From Smaragdicoccus niigatensis DSM 44881 = NBRC 103563 (GTDB lineage Bacteria > Actinomycetota > Actinomycetes > Mycobacteriales > Mycobacteriaceae): a DNA stretch of 64,000 bases. How positions within the stretch are numbered: position 1 is the first letter of the stretch; each line of letters opens with the position of its first letter. Positions 1-54,684 of this stretch are shown here, piece after piece. The notes beneath the pieces were generated by a model. The model saw nothing but the letters and a program-made list of their open reading frames with translations, did no database searches and was not told the DNA's origin. Made by a program: the position numbers and the translations under genes. The stretch spans positions 958,761-1,022,760 of the forward strand of contig NZ_AQXZ01000019.1 in the NCBI RefSeq assembly GCF_000380645.1, given 5' to 3'.

Positions 1-243
1 ATATCGCTGCCAGCGCGATGGGGTGTATTCCAAAAATAGCCCCTGTTCAACTGCCCCTTTTCGGCGTCACAGGACGGACGTAGTCATGACCGAACACCGA
101 AGCCACCGGAATCTCTTGATCAGGCTCATCTACATTCCGGCCCTCCGGCAGTGTTCGGCGACACCGCTTTCCCGTTCTGCAACAGCAAGAGCAACAACCA
201 CCACCACCGCGGATGCTGAACGCATGAAAGGCGGAGGTCCACC

Positions 244-618
244 ATGACAACAGTTGCCAACCCCATCGATTCGCTCATGAGCGACATGTGCGACGCATGG
301 AATCGCGTCGACGCGAACGGCATCGCTCAGTGCTACACCAAGCACGACGAATTCATCGGCCCCTACGGGCACCACTACGCCAGCCGAGCAATGATCGCTC
401 GCGAGTACGAGCAACTGTTTCAGGGCATGCTCGCCAATACGACGACGACCATCTCCATAGAGACGGTTCGCCAGTTGGCCTGCCACCTCAGCCTGGTCGA
501 CGCAACTCAGATCATCACCGGGTTCCCACCGCTGCATCTCACTGCCCTCGTCCGTTCAGGCAAGAAGTCGCACATCGTCGAGAGCCGACTGATCGCGTTT
601 CTGCCGAAGCCAGTCTGA
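244..618 (+). CDS. SnoaL/NTF2-like small protein
   Basis: This 124-residue protein has the size and layout of the NTF2/SnoaL fold (SgcJ/EcaC-like). It has an N-terminal helix with a D-AWNRVDANGIAQCY segment, then IGPYG, and a C-terminal beta-sheet ending in a VESRLIAFLP strand. Such proteins are small cone-shaped dimers that act as isomerases, cyclases or simple ligand binders; nothing here identifies a substrate. There is no signal peptide, so it should be cytoplasmic. A good ribosome site (GGCGGAGG at 230-237) precedes the ATG at 244. The next gene begins 85 nt downstream but has its own regulatory box, so the two need not be co-transcribed. The family call is by overall pattern only. Confidence 0.7.
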   Translation: MTTVANPIDSLMSDMCDAWNRVDANGIAQCYTKHDEFIGPYGHHYASRAMIAREYEQLFQGMLANTTTTISIETVRQLACHLSLVDATQIITGFPPLHLTALVRSGKKSHIVESRLIAFLPKPV

Positions 619-684
619 AAATCTTTGGCCGAACTACCGCAAGATTGTTCATTTCCGCAGGTAGGGGCACTTACTTGTCAGAGT

Positions 685-700
685 TCGAACATATGATCGA
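685..700. promoter_or_regulatory. LexA-type SOS box ahead of the DUF222/HNH gene
   Basis: The 16 bases TCGAACATATGATCGA match the actinobacterial LexA consensus TCGAAC-N4-GTTCGA at 11 of 12 defined positions. The box ends 3 bases before the ATG at 704, so LexA bound here would cover the transcription start. Several 13E12-repeat (DUF222/HNH) genes in Mycobacterium tuberculosis are known members of the LexA regulon, which makes this placement meaningful. LexA binding itself is inferred. Confidence 0.65.
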
Positions 701-703
701 GTC

Positions 704-2074
704 ATGTTCGACCGTTTGATAGGCGAGCTTGATGCGGCTCTGCCCGACCCCTACCTATCCACCGACCATCTCGTGGGCACCGTCGCCACCCTGCACCGAT
801 TCGAATCCGCCGTCTCCGCACGCAAACACGCCTATGTTTCGGAACTGTTCTCACGCTTCGAAGACATCGCCGCACTCAACGATGAGTACAGCTCCATCGA
901 CCCCTGGGACGCGCTCGAAGCCGAACTCGGACCCGCGTTGGTCATCACCCCGTACCACGCCTCCTCGTTGATCAGCCTCGGCGTAACCCTGTCCCGCCGC
1001 CTGCCGAACGTGTGGGACGCGTTCTCCCGCGGCGAGTTGGATATTGCCCGGGTCCAGAAAATCGCCGACGCCACCGCCGGGGTGTCCGACGAACACATCA
1101 AAGAAATCGAACGACGTGTCCTCAAGGCCGGGCTCGACGGCAAAGCACCCCTGTCGGGTGGACGGCTCCGCAACGCCATCAACCGCGCCATCGCCGCCGT
1201 CGACCCCGACGGCATGAAACGACGCCGGGAACAGAAAAAGCAGGACCGGCACGTCTGGATCGGCAACGGCTCCGACGGCATGGCCGAACTCTCCGGCTCC
1301 CTCGCCGCCGAAGACGCCATGTTCCTCACCAACCGACTCGGGGAAATGGCCAAACGCGTCTGCACTGACGACCCCCGCCCGTTCCAGGCACGACGAGCCG
1401 ATGCGTTGATGGCGCTCGTACACGGTCGCGCGGACCTGGACTGCCAATGCCAGAACCCGGACTGTGCCTTCAAAGCCGGGATCGCCGGCACCCCGCGCCG
1501 GCCCCTCGTGCACGCGTTCGGCACCACCGCAACCCTCAACGGCACCAGCAACGAACCCGGCTGGATCGACGGCTTCGGTGTCATCGACGCCGACCACCTA
1601 CGCGAACTCGCCCGCGACGCCATCATCCGCGACCTCAAAACACCCACCGGAAAGGAAGACAACTACCGGCCCTCGAAGTCCCTCGCCGACTGGGTCCGTG
1701 CCCTGCACGGCACGTGCCAGTTCCCCGGCTGCGACCGACCCGCGTGGGAATCCGATCTCGACCACCGCGACCCACACGCCACCAGCAAAAACACGAGCGT
1801 GTTCAACCTCGGACCGTTCTGCCGCAAGCACCACCGCGGCAAGACCTTCGGTGGTTGGCGACTCGTCCAAACGTTGACTCTGATCAGTCCACTCGGGTTC
1901 GAATACCCGATCCCCGCGACCGGGCCACTCGCACTCCTCGAACCCGACCCACCCGCACCCAAACGGCAAACCCGGATGCAAGGACGAGCGAAGCGAACCG
2001 CAGCGGACCGCACGCTCAACAAGCGCGACCGCGAAGCACAGTGGGGCCGCGACGACGACCCACCGCCGTTCTGA
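704..2074 (+). CDS. DUF222/HNH endonuclease-domain protein (13E12-repeat family)
   Basis: The protein has 456 residues. The N-terminal two thirds is the DUF222-type helical region (MFDRLIGELDAALP, then a K/R-rich stretch near residues 165-185). The C-terminus holds an HNH nuclease module: a C-x4-C pair at about 338-343 (CQFPGC), LDHRDP near 354 and NLGPFCRKHHRGK ending near 383, followed by a basic tail. Proteins of this family are very common and often multicopy in Corynebacteriales. They are presumed DNA nucleases of unclear role, and several are DNA-damage induced. No ribosome site lies before the ATG at 704, and the LexA-type box sits directly upstream, so the transcript may be leaderless. 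The ORF is intact, without frameshift or flanking repeats. Confidence 0.88.
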   Translation: MFDRLIGELDAALPDPYLSTDHLVGTVATLHRFESAVSARKHAYVSELFSRFEDIAALNDEYSSIDPWDALEAELGPALVITPYHASSLISLGVTLSRRLPNVWDAFSRGELDIARVQKIADATAGVSDEHIKEIERRVLKAGLDGKAPLSGGRLRNAINRAIAAVDPDGMKRRREQKKQDRHVWIGNGSDGMAELSGSLAAEDAMFLTNRLGEMAKRVCTDDPRPFQARRADALMALVHGRADLDCQCQNPDCAFKAGIAGTPRRPLVHAFGTTATLNGTSNEPGWIDGFGVIDADHLRELARDAIIRDLKTPTGKEDNYRPSKSLADWVRALHGTCQFPGCDRPAWESDLDHRDPHATSKNTSVFNLGPFCRKHHRGKTFGGWRLVQTLTLISPLGFEYPIPATGPLALLEPDPPAPKRQTRMQGRAKRTAADRTLNKRDREAQWGRDDDPPPF

Positions 2075-2087
2075 CGGTTTGCTACAA

Positions 2088-2125
2088 TCTGACCATGCGG
2101 TCAAAAGATAGTCCGAGTGGTCAGA
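2088..2125. promoter_or_regulatory. Candidate promoter and TetR operator for the TetR-glycosyltransferase pair
   Basis: A TACAAT -10 hexamer lies at 2083-2088, seven bases before the ATG at 2095, which suggests a leaderless transcript; I see no clear -35. TGACC-N4-GGTCA (2090-2103) is centred on the start codon. A second, larger pair, TCTGACC (2088-2094) and GGTCAGA (2119-2125), surrounds it. Symmetry of this kind over the start site suits autorepression by the TetR protein encoded here. This is inference from symmetry alone. Confidence 0.35.
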
Positions 2126-2742
2126 CATTCACTGAGCGCGCCCGCCGCGCCCAGTTGCTGTCGGCCGCCTGCGACCTGATTGCCGAAATCGGCTATCCCA
2201 ACACGTCGATCGCGCGGATCGCCGAACGGATTGGAGTGGCGAAAGGTGTTGTGCTGTACCACTTCAAGACGAAGGATGCCCTGGTCGCGGCGATCGTCGA
2301 GGACGTCATGATCGCGGGTGCGACAACGATGATCCCGGCGATGATGGCCCACGAGACAGCCACCGGAAAGCTGCATGCCTACATCCGGTCGAACTGCGAG
2401 TTCATTCACGAAAACCGAGTTCGTGCGGTCGCCATGTTCGAGATCGTCAGCATGTACCGGACACCGGAGGGTCTGCGATTCGATCAGGCCGTTGCCGCGC
2501 AAGCGTCGACGACACCCCCGCCGCCCGAGATGGCGATGCTCGATCCGAAATCAGTTTTCGAGCTTGGCATCGAAACCGGCGAGTTCGACCCCGACAGGTC
2601 ACCGCTGCGGCTTCGCAATGCGCTGCGCGCCGCACTGGACGGAGCTGTCTCCGAACTCGCCCGCGATCACGACTACGACGTCCGTGCCTACGGCGAAGAA
2701 CTCGTCGAAATCTTCACCCGAGCGGTCCGGAGGCCCCCATGA
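2095..2742 (+). CDS. TetR/AcrR-family transcriptional regulator
   Basis: The protein has 215 residues. The N-terminal helix-turn-helix is clear at about residues 14-60: a leading helix (RRAQLLSAACDLIAEIGY), then TSIARIAERIGVAKGVVLYHF, with the F-x-TKDALV helix after it. The C-terminal ligand-binding half is divergent, so the inducer cannot be read. The ATG at 2095 was chosen because the conserved HTH begins soon after it and TACAAT lies just upstream; the reading frame is open much further 5' but that part overlaps the HNH gene. The stop codon overlaps the start of the glycosyltransferase gene (ATGA at 2739-2742), so the two are translated together. The regulator probably controls its own operon. 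Confidence 0.9.
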   Translation: MRSKDSPSGQTFTERARRAQLLSAACDLIAEIGYPNTSIARIAERIGVAKGVVLYHFKTKDALVAAIVEDVMIAGATTMIPAMMAHETATGKLHAYIRSNCEFIHENRVRAVAMFEIVSMYRTPEGLRFDQAVAAQASTTPPPPEMAMLDPKSVFELGIETGEFDPDRSPLRLRNALRAALDGAVSELARDHDYDVRAYGEELVEIFTRAVRRPP

Positions 2743-3983
2743 GCAAGATCGTCATTCTCGCCTTTGGGACAAGAGGTGACGTCGCACCTGTCACTGGGCT
2801 GGGCACCGCACTCGCCGCCGCCGGGTTCTCCGTCGCCGTCGCCGCGCAAGAGCCCTACCGCGACCTCGTCACCCATGCCGGGCTCGAGTTCCGGCACCTC
2901 CCGCGGGACACCGAGGAAGAGACCCGAAACTCCGCCAGCGCGCAGGACCTCATCAATGGCGGCCGGATGAAGCCGTCGCGAAACGCGCTTGCCGACATGG
3001 TCGACCAGCTTCGCGGAGTAGGACCGGCGATGGCCGAGGTGGCGAAGGACGCCGACCTACTCATTGCGGCAAGTCCGGTCAGTTCTCTGTTCGGGTACCA
3101 CATCGCTCAGGGGCTCAAGATACCGAGTGTGGGAGCGTTCCTGCAACCTCTCGCCCGCACGGGCGACTTCCCGCCCCCACCCCTCGGGACGCGCTCGCTC
3201 GGCCGGCTCGGGAATCACGCGCTCTGGAAGATGGGCGCTCTCGGCGACAAGGTGTATTTGCCACTCATCAACGACTTGCGTGCCGAACTAGGGCTTCCCG
3301 CAACGACATTGCAGTTTCAGAAAGAGCGCGATGCACAGTGGGCCATCCTCAACGGCTTCAGCGAGTTCGTCGTTCCCCGTCCGCAGGGCTGGCGCGAGAA
3401 CGTCCACATCACCGGCTACTGGTGGCCGCCGGTCGATCCGGATTGGCAGCCGTCGGCAGAGTTGACGGCGTTCCTGGACGATGGACCCGCGCCGGTGTTC
3501 GTCGGGTTGGGATCGACCGCGACGAACAACGGCGACCAGCTCAGCGAGACGATTTCGGCAGCCGTCCGAAAGTCGAGTGTGCGCACGGTCGTGCAGTCGG
3601 GCTGGGCGCGGCTCCATGCCGATGGCGACGACGTTCTCACCATCGACGACGCTCCGCACGAGTGGCTGTTTTCACGATGCGCGGCAGTCGTGCACCATTG
3701 CGGCGCGGGCACCACCGCAGCCGCACTGCGCGCGGGCGTCCCCTCGGTTCCGACCCCGGGAATCATGGATCAACCCTTCTGGGCCAAACGCCTCCATGAA
3801 CTCGGCGCCGGCACCGCACCGGTCCCCCGCCGAGAACTGACCGTCGACTCGCTCGCGGACGCGATTGCCGAGGCAGTCTCGAATGTGACCTATCGCGCGT
3901 CCGCGGGATCGGTCGGCGAACGACTGGCCGCCGAGGACGGCGTCGGGAACGCGGTAAGGCTGATCTCGAACCTGGCTTACTGA
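2739..3983 (+). CDS. GT1-family glycosyltransferase (UGT/Gtf-like)
   Basis: The protein has 414 residues, normal for the family, and a GT-B fold. The N-terminal acceptor domain opens with the glycine-rich loop IVILAFGTRGDVAPVTGLG. The C-terminal nucleotide-sugar domain has FVGLGSTA near residue 250 and the signature HHCGAGTTAAALRAGVPSV near 318, followed by DQPFWAKRL. This is the pattern of antibiotic glycosyltransferases and of the mycobacterial glycopeptidolipid enzymes (Rv1524/Gtf type). They move a sugar from a nucleotide donor to a hydroxyl of a lipid, peptide or polyketide at the cytoplasmic face. It is translationally coupled to the TetR gene. The giant NRPS ends 870 bp away on the other strand, so its peptide (rich in Ser/Thr) is a possible acceptor. 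That link is inference. Confidence 0.85.
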   Translation: MSKIVILAFGTRGDVAPVTGLGTALAAAGFSVAVAAQEPYRDLVTHAGLEFRHLPRDTEEETRNSASAQDLINGGRMKPSRNALADMVDQLRGVGPAMAEVAKDADLLIAASPVSSLFGYHIAQGLKIPSVGAFLQPLARTGDFPPPPLGTRSLGRLGNHALWKMGALGDKVYLPLINDLRAELGLPATTLQFQKERDAQWAILNGFSEFVVPRPQGWRENVHITGYWWPPVDPDWQPSAELTAFLDDGPAPVFVGLGSTATNNGDQLSETISAAVRKSSVRTVVQSGWARLHADGDDVLTIDDAPHEWLFSRCAAVVHHCGAGTTAAALRAGVPSVPTPGIMDQPFWAKRLHELGAGTAPVPRRELTVDSLADAIAEAVSNVTYRASAGSVGERLAAEDGVGNAVRLISNLAY

Positions 3984-3984
3984 A

Positions 3985-4003
3985 CCTGGAGCACGATATT
4001 CCG
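3985..4003. repeat. Short dispersed repeat, copy 1 (arm of the hairpin at 4804-4850)
   Basis: CCTGGAGCACGATATTCCG starts one base after the glycosyltransferase stop codon. It matches the left arm of the large hairpin at 4804-4822 at 18 of 19 positions. No pairing partner lies next to this copy, so it cannot fold the same way. The rest of 3984-4245 has no gene; it holds a TAGAAT hexamer at 4178-4183 that could be the -10 of the secreted-protein gene. Confidence 0.6.
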
Positions 4004-4245
4004 GCACGTTCGACGCCGATTCGAAGGCCACAGTTCGTTCCGCACCACGGATACGACACGGCTGGGCGGCGGTTCGGAGCACGGGCGACTCGCTCCGACA
4101 GAAATCTGGGCGTCCGCACCGCAGACAGCAATCGTTCGGCAATAAGCAGAGGGCACGCGATCGACTCACTAGGCTCGTAGAATCGGACATTCCCACGAAT
4201 GCGGATACGTCCGATACGGACCCCGACCGCCAAGGAAGCCACCTC

Positions 4246-4797
4246 GTGAAGATCACGACAATTCGTCGCCTCGCCACACTTATCCTCGCTGCACCCATTG
4301 CCACAGTTGTCATCGGCGCAATCAGCACTCCCATCGCGTCCGCCGCGCCGCCCATCCAGTACAACCACTGCTACGCCAACGGCACCACCCACCTCAAAGC
4401 CAAATTCGGCTCCGCGCAATGCTCCGCAGACGGCAAAGGCAACCTTGCCATCGCGTCAGGACCGAACGCCGAAGCCAAGGCGGTGACGGGAACAAGCAAC
4501 AAGGCAACCGCGTCCGGGAGCTACGCCTACGCCGAAGCCGGACTCGGCAGCAACAACACCGCGACCGCCACGGGACCCGTCGCACTTGCCGTCGCTGGTA
4601 TCGGAAACAACAACACCGCAACCTCCACGGGCGACCACGCGACTGCCGTCGCTGCCAGCGGAGACAACAACACCGCAACCGCAAACGTCGGTGGCGGATA
4701 TGCCGATGCCGGTTACGGGAACAACAACACCGCAACCTCCAACGGCGTGTGCAGCGCGATTGCATATGGCGACGACAAGAACGTCAGCTGCAATTAG
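4246..4797 (+). CDS. Small secreted protein with 19-residue NNTAT repeats
   Basis: The protein has 183 residues and starts at GTG 4246 behind AAGGAAG (4232-4238). Residues 1-33 form a signal peptide (basic start, hydrophobic core, likely cut after ASA at 31-33). The mature part is a regular repeat: NNTAT falls at residues 103, 122, 141 and 160, exactly 19 apart, with weaker copies at 65 (GNLAI) and 84 (SNKAT) and a final one at 179 that ends the protein. Between the asparagine ladders lie alternating Ala/Val stretches (AxAVAxxG), as in beta-roll or YadA-head-like solenoids. Four cysteines (42, 59, 169, 182) bracket the repeats and may form capping disulfides. No enzymatic motif is present. 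It is likely an extracellular or cell-wall protein, and its function is unknown. Confidence 0.8.
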   Translation: MKITTIRRLATLILAAPIATVVIGAISTPIASAAPPIQYNHCYANGTTHLKAKFGSAQCSADGKGNLAIASGPNAEAKAVTGTSNKATASGSYAYAEAGLGSNNTATATGPVALAVAGIGNNNTATSTGDHATAVAASGDNNTATANVGGGYADAGYGNNNTATSNGVCSAIAYGDDKNVSCN

Positions 4798-4803
4798 GAC
4801 TGA

Positions 4804-4850
4804 CCTGGACCACGATATTCCGCGGTGATCGCGGAAGATCGTGGTCCAGG
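4804..4850. terminator. Bidirectional hairpin terminator between convergent genes
   Basis: Two 21-nt arms (4804-4824 and 4830-4850) pair with a single mismatch around the loop GTGAT. The hairpin lies 6 nt after the secreted-protein stop (TAG 4795-4797) and 3 nt after the NRPS stop (TAA, complement of 4854-4856). It can therefore end transcripts from both sides. There is no clear U-tract. The left arm is repeated at 3985-4003, so it may also be part of a dispersed element. Confidence 0.75.
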
Positions 4851-4853
4851 CGG

Positions 4854-52160
<47,307 letters not shown>

Positions 52161-52619
52161 GGCCTACTGTCCTTCCCGGCCCGCGAGGGACCCCAAACGC
52201 GCGCAACGCAAGATTGCCAACTTCCTATTCAATCGCCATCAGGCTCTGTTCCGGGTGAACCGGGGACGCGCCCGCGTGTTTGACACGCAGCGCGAACGGG
52301 GTACCTGCAGACCTGATGGCGACGCAGGCAGCACGGGGTACTTGGACTGGGAGAGAAACGAATTGAAGAAACCGCATTCCAGCTTGCTCGATGAGTACCC
52401 ACTTGACCGCTTCAGAGTCTACGCGCCCTCACCGACAGGTCCGTCCTCGGCGGAAGTTGGTAACAACCACGTTGACTCGCTGCGATGTTTGAAATGCGAA
52501 CTAGAGTGGGTTCCCAAACCGTCCGTCAATCAGGGGACAGATCAACGTTGATCATTGACAGTGCGCAGCGGGACCTCCGCAAGTACACCGAGTGTTATGA
52601 CGTCATAACTGACATTCGC
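52161..52619. promoter_or_regulatory. Divergent intergenic region: NRPS (-) and sulfotransferase (+) promoters
   Basis: This 459-bp stretch has lower GC and no convincing gene. On the NRPS side it contains the ribosome site GGAAGGA (52170-52176, minus strand), nine bases from the TTG start. A small dyad GCGTGT/ACACGC (52274-52288) and TTGACA hexamers (52280-52285 and 52555-52560, plus strand) are visible without convincing -10 partners. A perfect 16-bp palindrome at 52594-52609 is listed separately. Control of both genes from one region is likely but no regulator is identified. Confidence 0.55.
52594..52609. promoter_or_regulatory. Perfect 16-bp palindrome, candidate operator
   Basis: GTTATGACGTCATAAC is a complete palindrome ending 10 bases before the likely sulfotransferase start at 52620. 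Its A/T-rich ends and ATGAC/GTCAT core are typical of binding sites for dimeric repressors (for example GntR-type). The binding protein is unknown. Confidence 0.5.
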
Positions 52620-53507
52620 ATGCTCCGCTGGTCTCCTGAACCCATCGCCATCCGGTATGGAAAGGCGTTCCGCCTTCTCTTTCGCGCGCAGTTCCTCTCT
52701 CATTACTGGGGGTATCCGCCGAAGTGGCGGCTTCTCGCTCGTCGCCTCAGTGGCGGGCCTCGTGTGTTGCCGGACTTCGCCTGCGTGGGCTCGATCAAGA
52801 GCGGCACGAGCGACCTCGCGACCAACCTCTTCGCCCACCCGAGCATCGTGCCGCCGTTCTCGAAGGAGATCTTCAACGACAAGGTCGAGTCGTGGCGTGC
52901 GTACTACCCCACCGTCGAGGAGATGGCGTCGACGCGGGACGCGAGCGGTGCTGCCCGTACCGGTTACTTCACGCCATGGCTCTCGCATCGACCACTGTCG
53001 GCCAAGTTCCACGCAGCCGTGCCGGAGGGCAAGGCGATCCTGGTGCTGCGCGACCCGGTGAACCGCGCGTACTCCCACTACAAGTGGGAGATCATGTTCG
53101 GCGGACCGGCGCTCCTGCGTCAGCCGCACTTCGCGTCGTACTCCGCCTTCGTAGACCGCGCTCTCGCCGACTACCCGAAGCCGGCCCCGACGATCTGCGG
53201 CGAGCCCTTCCTGCAATGCGGGCTGTACGCCGACCTCGTCGAACCATGGCTCAACGAACTCGGGCGGGACAACGTTCTGATCCTGGCCGCCGAGGACTAC
53301 TTCCGGAAGCCCGCCGAAACGCTCGACTCCGTCTACGCGTTCCTTGGACTCGAGTCCATCCCCTACGTGCGGGGACCGAAGCTCAACGAGAACCCCGTTG
53401 AGGCACCGGCCGAGGATGAAGCCTCGCGGGCTCGCCTCGTCGACTTCTACGCCCCGCACAACGCCAAGCTGTACGAGTTGCTCGGTCGGGATTTGGGCTG
53501 GGGTTAG
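52620..53507 (+). CDS. PAPS-dependent sulfotransferase
   Basis: The protein has 295 residues from the ATG at 52620. It has both cofactor motifs of the sulfotransferase fold: the 5'-phosphosulfate loop VGSIKSGTSDL at residues 56-66 and the 3'-phosphate motif RDPVNRAYSHY at 144-154, with a later LNENP segment near 300 in the longer frame. Such enzymes move sulfate from PAPS to hydroxyls of sugars, lipids or peptides. The frame opens at 52485 and a TTG with GGGGA upstream lies at 52548, but codon use before 52620 is not coding-like and a palindrome sits there, so 52620 is preferred. It diverges from the NRPS gene, so it may sulfate that peptide or its sugar. There is no membrane segment, so it should be cytoplasmic. 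Confidence 0.85.
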   Translation: MLRWSPEPIAIRYGKAFRLLFRAQFLSHYWGYPPKWRLLARRLSGGPRVLPDFACVGSIKSGTSDLATNLFAHPSIVPPFSKEIFNDKVESWRAYYPTVEEMASTRDASGAARTGYFTPWLSHRPLSAKFHAAVPEGKAILVLRDPVNRAYSHYKWEIMFGGPALLRQPHFASYSAFVDRALADYPKPAPTICGEPFLQCGLYADLVEPWLNELGRDNVLILAAEDYFRKPAETLDSVYAFLGLESIPYVRGPKLNENPVEAPAEDEASRARLVDFYAPHNAKLYELLGRDLGWG

Positions 53508-53518
53508 CCCGCGTCCCA

Positions 53519-53617
53519 AATCTGCACCTCTACCAGCCAGAGCCAAACCCAATAGCGGTCTGTTTGGGGTGTGGCCGGACGACACGGGTGCAGATTCGAG
53601 ACCCCGGGATCCGGGGT
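53519..53617. terminator. Structured region after the sulfotransferase gene, probable terminator
   Basis: AATCTGCACC (53519-53528) pairs perfectly with GGTGCAGATT (53587-53596) and encloses a CCAAAC/GTTTGG stem. A separate hairpin ACCCCGG-GAT-CCGGGGT follows at 53601-53617. There is no U-run. It could end the sulfotransferase transcript or be part of the 5' leader of the next gene. Confidence 0.4.
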
Positions 53618-53653
53618 TCACGCCCGCGGCCCGTCGTTGGCAAGAGTGGACGT

Positions 53654-54661
53654 GTGCCCGAGCTGTTTCGCCGCAAAGACATCCTCGCCAGGGGCTTCAC
53701 CGATTCGGAGATCCGGACGAATCGAAACGCTGATCAGTGGTCCCGTCTAGCCGCAGGCGTGTACGCCGAATCGTCGAAACTCGCCGACCTGTCCGACGTC
53801 GAGCGGCATCGACTGGCCGTCATTGCGCGTACCGCACGATTAAGCGAACAAGCGGTCGTGAGCCACCAATCCGCGGCGGTGATGCTCGGCGCGACGCTGT
53901 GGAACACCGATCTTCGTACGATTCACGTAACGCGCAATCGGCAGAGCGGTGGGCGAATCAAGTCCGGCCTGATAGTCCACAACGCAGCCATCGACCAGGG
54001 TGTTTCCGTCGACGGAGTCCTTGTCACGACGCCGGCTCGCACCATCGTGGACCTGGCGCGCACGCTGCCGTTGGGCAGCGCCCTTGTCTGTGGAGACAAC
54101 CTGGCGCGCACGTACGGCGTGAGCCGCAGCGACCTGATCGCTGAAGTCGACGCTGCGAAAGGATGCAAAGGCGCCGCGGCCGCGCGACGAGCAATCACTC
54201 TCATCGAACCGCGCGCCGAGAGCGCGGGCGAGTCACTGAGCCGCGAGCAGTTTCACCTGCTCGACGATCTGCCGGACTCGCAAGGCGATGTGTTCGACGA
54301 GCACGGAAGGTTCGTCGGTCGGTGCGACTTCTACGACGACGCCTGGATCGGCGAGTTCGACGGCAAGACCAAGTACACGAAGTATGCAAAGCCGGGTCAA
54401 TCGGTTGCGGACGTCGTCATCGCCGAGAAGCGCCGAGAAGACGCCTTCCGCGATCTCGGCTTCCGCGTGAGCAGGTGGGTGTGGGACGACATCGGTGACT
54501 CACGAGCGATGGCCCTGGTCATGGAATCTCGGCGCCGGAGTCGACTGGCTACCCCACCGCGTGGGTACATCAGGCCGGCGCGACTCCCCGCCCCCGCCAC
54601 GAACATGCACGCGATCCACCTGGATGCAGCCCAGCCTGCACGCCGGGAGGGGTGTATCTGA
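53654..54661 (+). CDS. AbiEi-type/DUF559-like protein (solitary)
   Basis: The protein has 335 residues from GTG 53654 (PELFRRKDILARGFTDSEI), the usual start of this actinobacterial family; the frame is open for 30 more codons upstream without coding character. Residues 1-80 look like the winged-helix of AbiEi-type antitoxins. The middle has SVDGVLVTTPARTIVDLAR. The C-terminal part resembles the Vsr/DUF559 nuclease fold: DFYDDAWIGEFDGKTKY, then IAEKRREDAFRDLGF and R-W. No AbiEii-like toxin gene is adjacent, so a toxin-antitoxin role is unlikely or at least unsupported. It converges with cobM, leaving only 23 bases between stops. Confidence 0.65.
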   Translation: MPELFRRKDILARGFTDSEIRTNRNADQWSRLAAGVYAESSKLADLSDVERHRLAVIARTARLSEQAVVSHQSAAVMLGATLWNTDLRTIHVTRNRQSGGRIKSGLIVHNAAIDQGVSVDGVLVTTPARTIVDLARTLPLGSALVCGDNLARTYGVSRSDLIAEVDAAKGCKGAAAARRAITLIEPRAESAGESLSREQFHLLDDLPDSQGDVFDEHGRFVGRCDFYDDAWIGEFDGKTKYTKYAKPGQSVADVVIAEKRREDAFRDLGFRVSRWVWDDIGDSRAMALVMESRRRSRLATPPRGYIRPARLPAPATNMHAIHLDAAQPARREGCI

Positions 54662-54684
54662 CGAAATACCGTGCGTCTGGCTCG

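Noticed and set aside
23-247. 74-residue ORF at the left edge
   Set aside because: Low-complexity Thr/Arg translation, no ribosome site; 1-243 shows nothing I can support as a gene.
1447-2094. Long upstream extension of the TetR reading frame
   Set aside because: It overlaps the HNH gene and translates to Arg/Pro-rich sequence; the HTH homology begins after ATG 2095.
3672-4419. Overlapping minus-strand ORFs (230 and 218 residues)
   Set aside because: They run antisense to the glycosyltransferase and secreted-protein genes, with Arg-rich nonsense translations.
52255-52551. 98-residue plus-strand ORF in the NRPS-sulfotransferase intergenic region
   Set aside because: No ribosome site, no G/C third-position bias and no recognisable domain.
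52485-52619. N-terminal extension of the sulfotransferase from ATG 52485 or TTG 52548
   Set aside because: Codon use is not coding-like and a perfect 16-bp palindrome lies in this part; kept only as an alternative start.
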